Of a stretch of DNA of 5,618 nt, positions 5,318 to 5,618 are shown piece after piece (within the stretch, counting starts at the first letter, position 1; each line of letters opens with the position of its first letter). The notes beneath the pieces are model-generated. The model did no database searches and had not been told where the DNA came from. It saw only the letters and a list, made by a program, of their open reading frames with translations. This stretch comes from Thermoplasmata archaeon. Lineage in GTDB: Archaea > Thermoplasmatota > Thermoplasmata > Thermoplasmatales > Thermoplasmataceae. The translations under genes were made by a program, and so were the position numbers. Location: positions 1 to 5,618 of the forward strand of contig JAJYDZ010000141.1 of NCBI GenBank assembly GCA_021790415.1. The letters run 5' to 3'.

Positions 5318-5618
5318 ATGGCTTTAAATTTGTCCGAATTGAAATTCGGGGAAGAACTTCTCAAGAGTGGATTCGCCAAGATGACTAAAGGCGGAGTTAT
5401 AATGGATGTTACAAATGCAGATCAGGCAAGAATTGCTGAATCAGCAGGTGCAGTTGCTGTTATGGCGTTGGAGAAGGTTCCTTCCGATATAAGAGCTGCC
5501 GGTGGCGTTGCAAGAATGGCAGACCCTGCCAAAATAAAGGAAATAATCGATTCGGTTACAATCCCGGTTATGGCAAAGGTAAGAATTGGACATATAAGCG
5601 AGGGCCATGTTCTTGAGG
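5318..5618 (+). CDS. pdxS: Pyridoxal 5'-phosphate synthase, synthase subunit PdxS (5' part, cut by window end)
   Basis: The first 100 codons of the PLP synthase subunit, which makes pyridoxal 5'-phosphate from ribose 5-phosphate, glyceraldehyde 3-phosphate and ammonia supplied by the glutaminase PdxT, in the DXP-independent vitamin B6 pathway. The cytoplasmic enzyme forms a dodecamer of (beta/alpha)8 barrels. The visible part is highly conserved: [18 protein letters not shown] (24-41), [20 protein letters not shown] (43-62), GGVARMADP (62-70) and [12 protein letters not shown] (82-93). Asp30 in VIMD and Lys87 in VMAK match the catalytic aspartate and the lysine that forms the ribose 5-phosphate Schiff base (Asp24 and Lys81 in Bacillus subtilis numbering). 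The family is about 290-305 residues, so roughly two thirds, including the second active-site lysine, lies outside the window. The ATG at 5318 gives an N-terminal extension of normal length. Whether pdxT follows cannot be seen. Confidence 0.97.
   Translation, partial: MALNLSELKFGEELLKSGFAKMTKGGVIMDVTNADQARIAESAGAVAVMALEKVPSDIRAAGGVARMADPAKIKEIIDSVTIPVMAKVRIGHISEGHVLE

Overview
The window looks like chromosomal DNA of an archaeon, most likely a member of Thermoplasmatales or a close relative. The reasons are the AT-rich composition, frequent ATA and AGA/AGG codons, an indolepyruvate:ferredoxin oxidoreductase gene pair, and above all the gene starts. Several genes have a TTTAAA-type TATA box whose centre lies about 24-26 nt before a start codon, with no Shine-Dalgarno sequence, which is the pattern of leaderless archaeal transcripts. 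The lineage is an inference; no rRNA or marker gene is present to confirm it.

Layout (all genes on the + strand): 1-96 is non-coding upstream DNA with a short direct repeat and a promoter. 97-1230 encodes a polytopic membrane protein of unknown function, which appears to be built from two copies of a four-helix module. 1294-3159 and 3149-3802 are iorA and iorB, overlapping by 11 nt and forming a two-gene transcription unit. iorA may be preceded by a five-codon leader ORF (1280-1297) that ends in an ATGA overlap with the iorA start. 3837-4433 is a six-helix LysE/RhtB-type exporter that appears to start with TTG on a leaderless transcript. 4490-5179 is a complete glycerophosphodiester phosphodiesterase. 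5180-5317 is a non-coding gap carrying the promoter of pdxS, whose first 100 codons (5318-5618) run off the window edge.

How the genes fit together: IorAB oxidatively decarboxylates aromatic 2-oxoacids made by transamination of amino acids, passing electrons to ferredoxin and giving acyl-CoA. This fits a peptide- or amino-acid-consuming life style. The exporter next door could remove surplus amino acids or related compounds, but it has its own TATA box, so a functional link is only suggested by proximity. The phosphodiesterase and pdxS (vitamin B6 synthesis) look like independent housekeeping genes; PLP is the cofactor of the transaminases that feed IorAB, which is a general link rather than evidence of an operon.

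No mobile element, CRISPR array, tRNA or rRNA was seen. No clear new multi-gene system was found. The most unusual points are the internal duplication in the first membrane protein, the possible leader ORF coupled to iorA, and the TTG leaderless start of the exporter.
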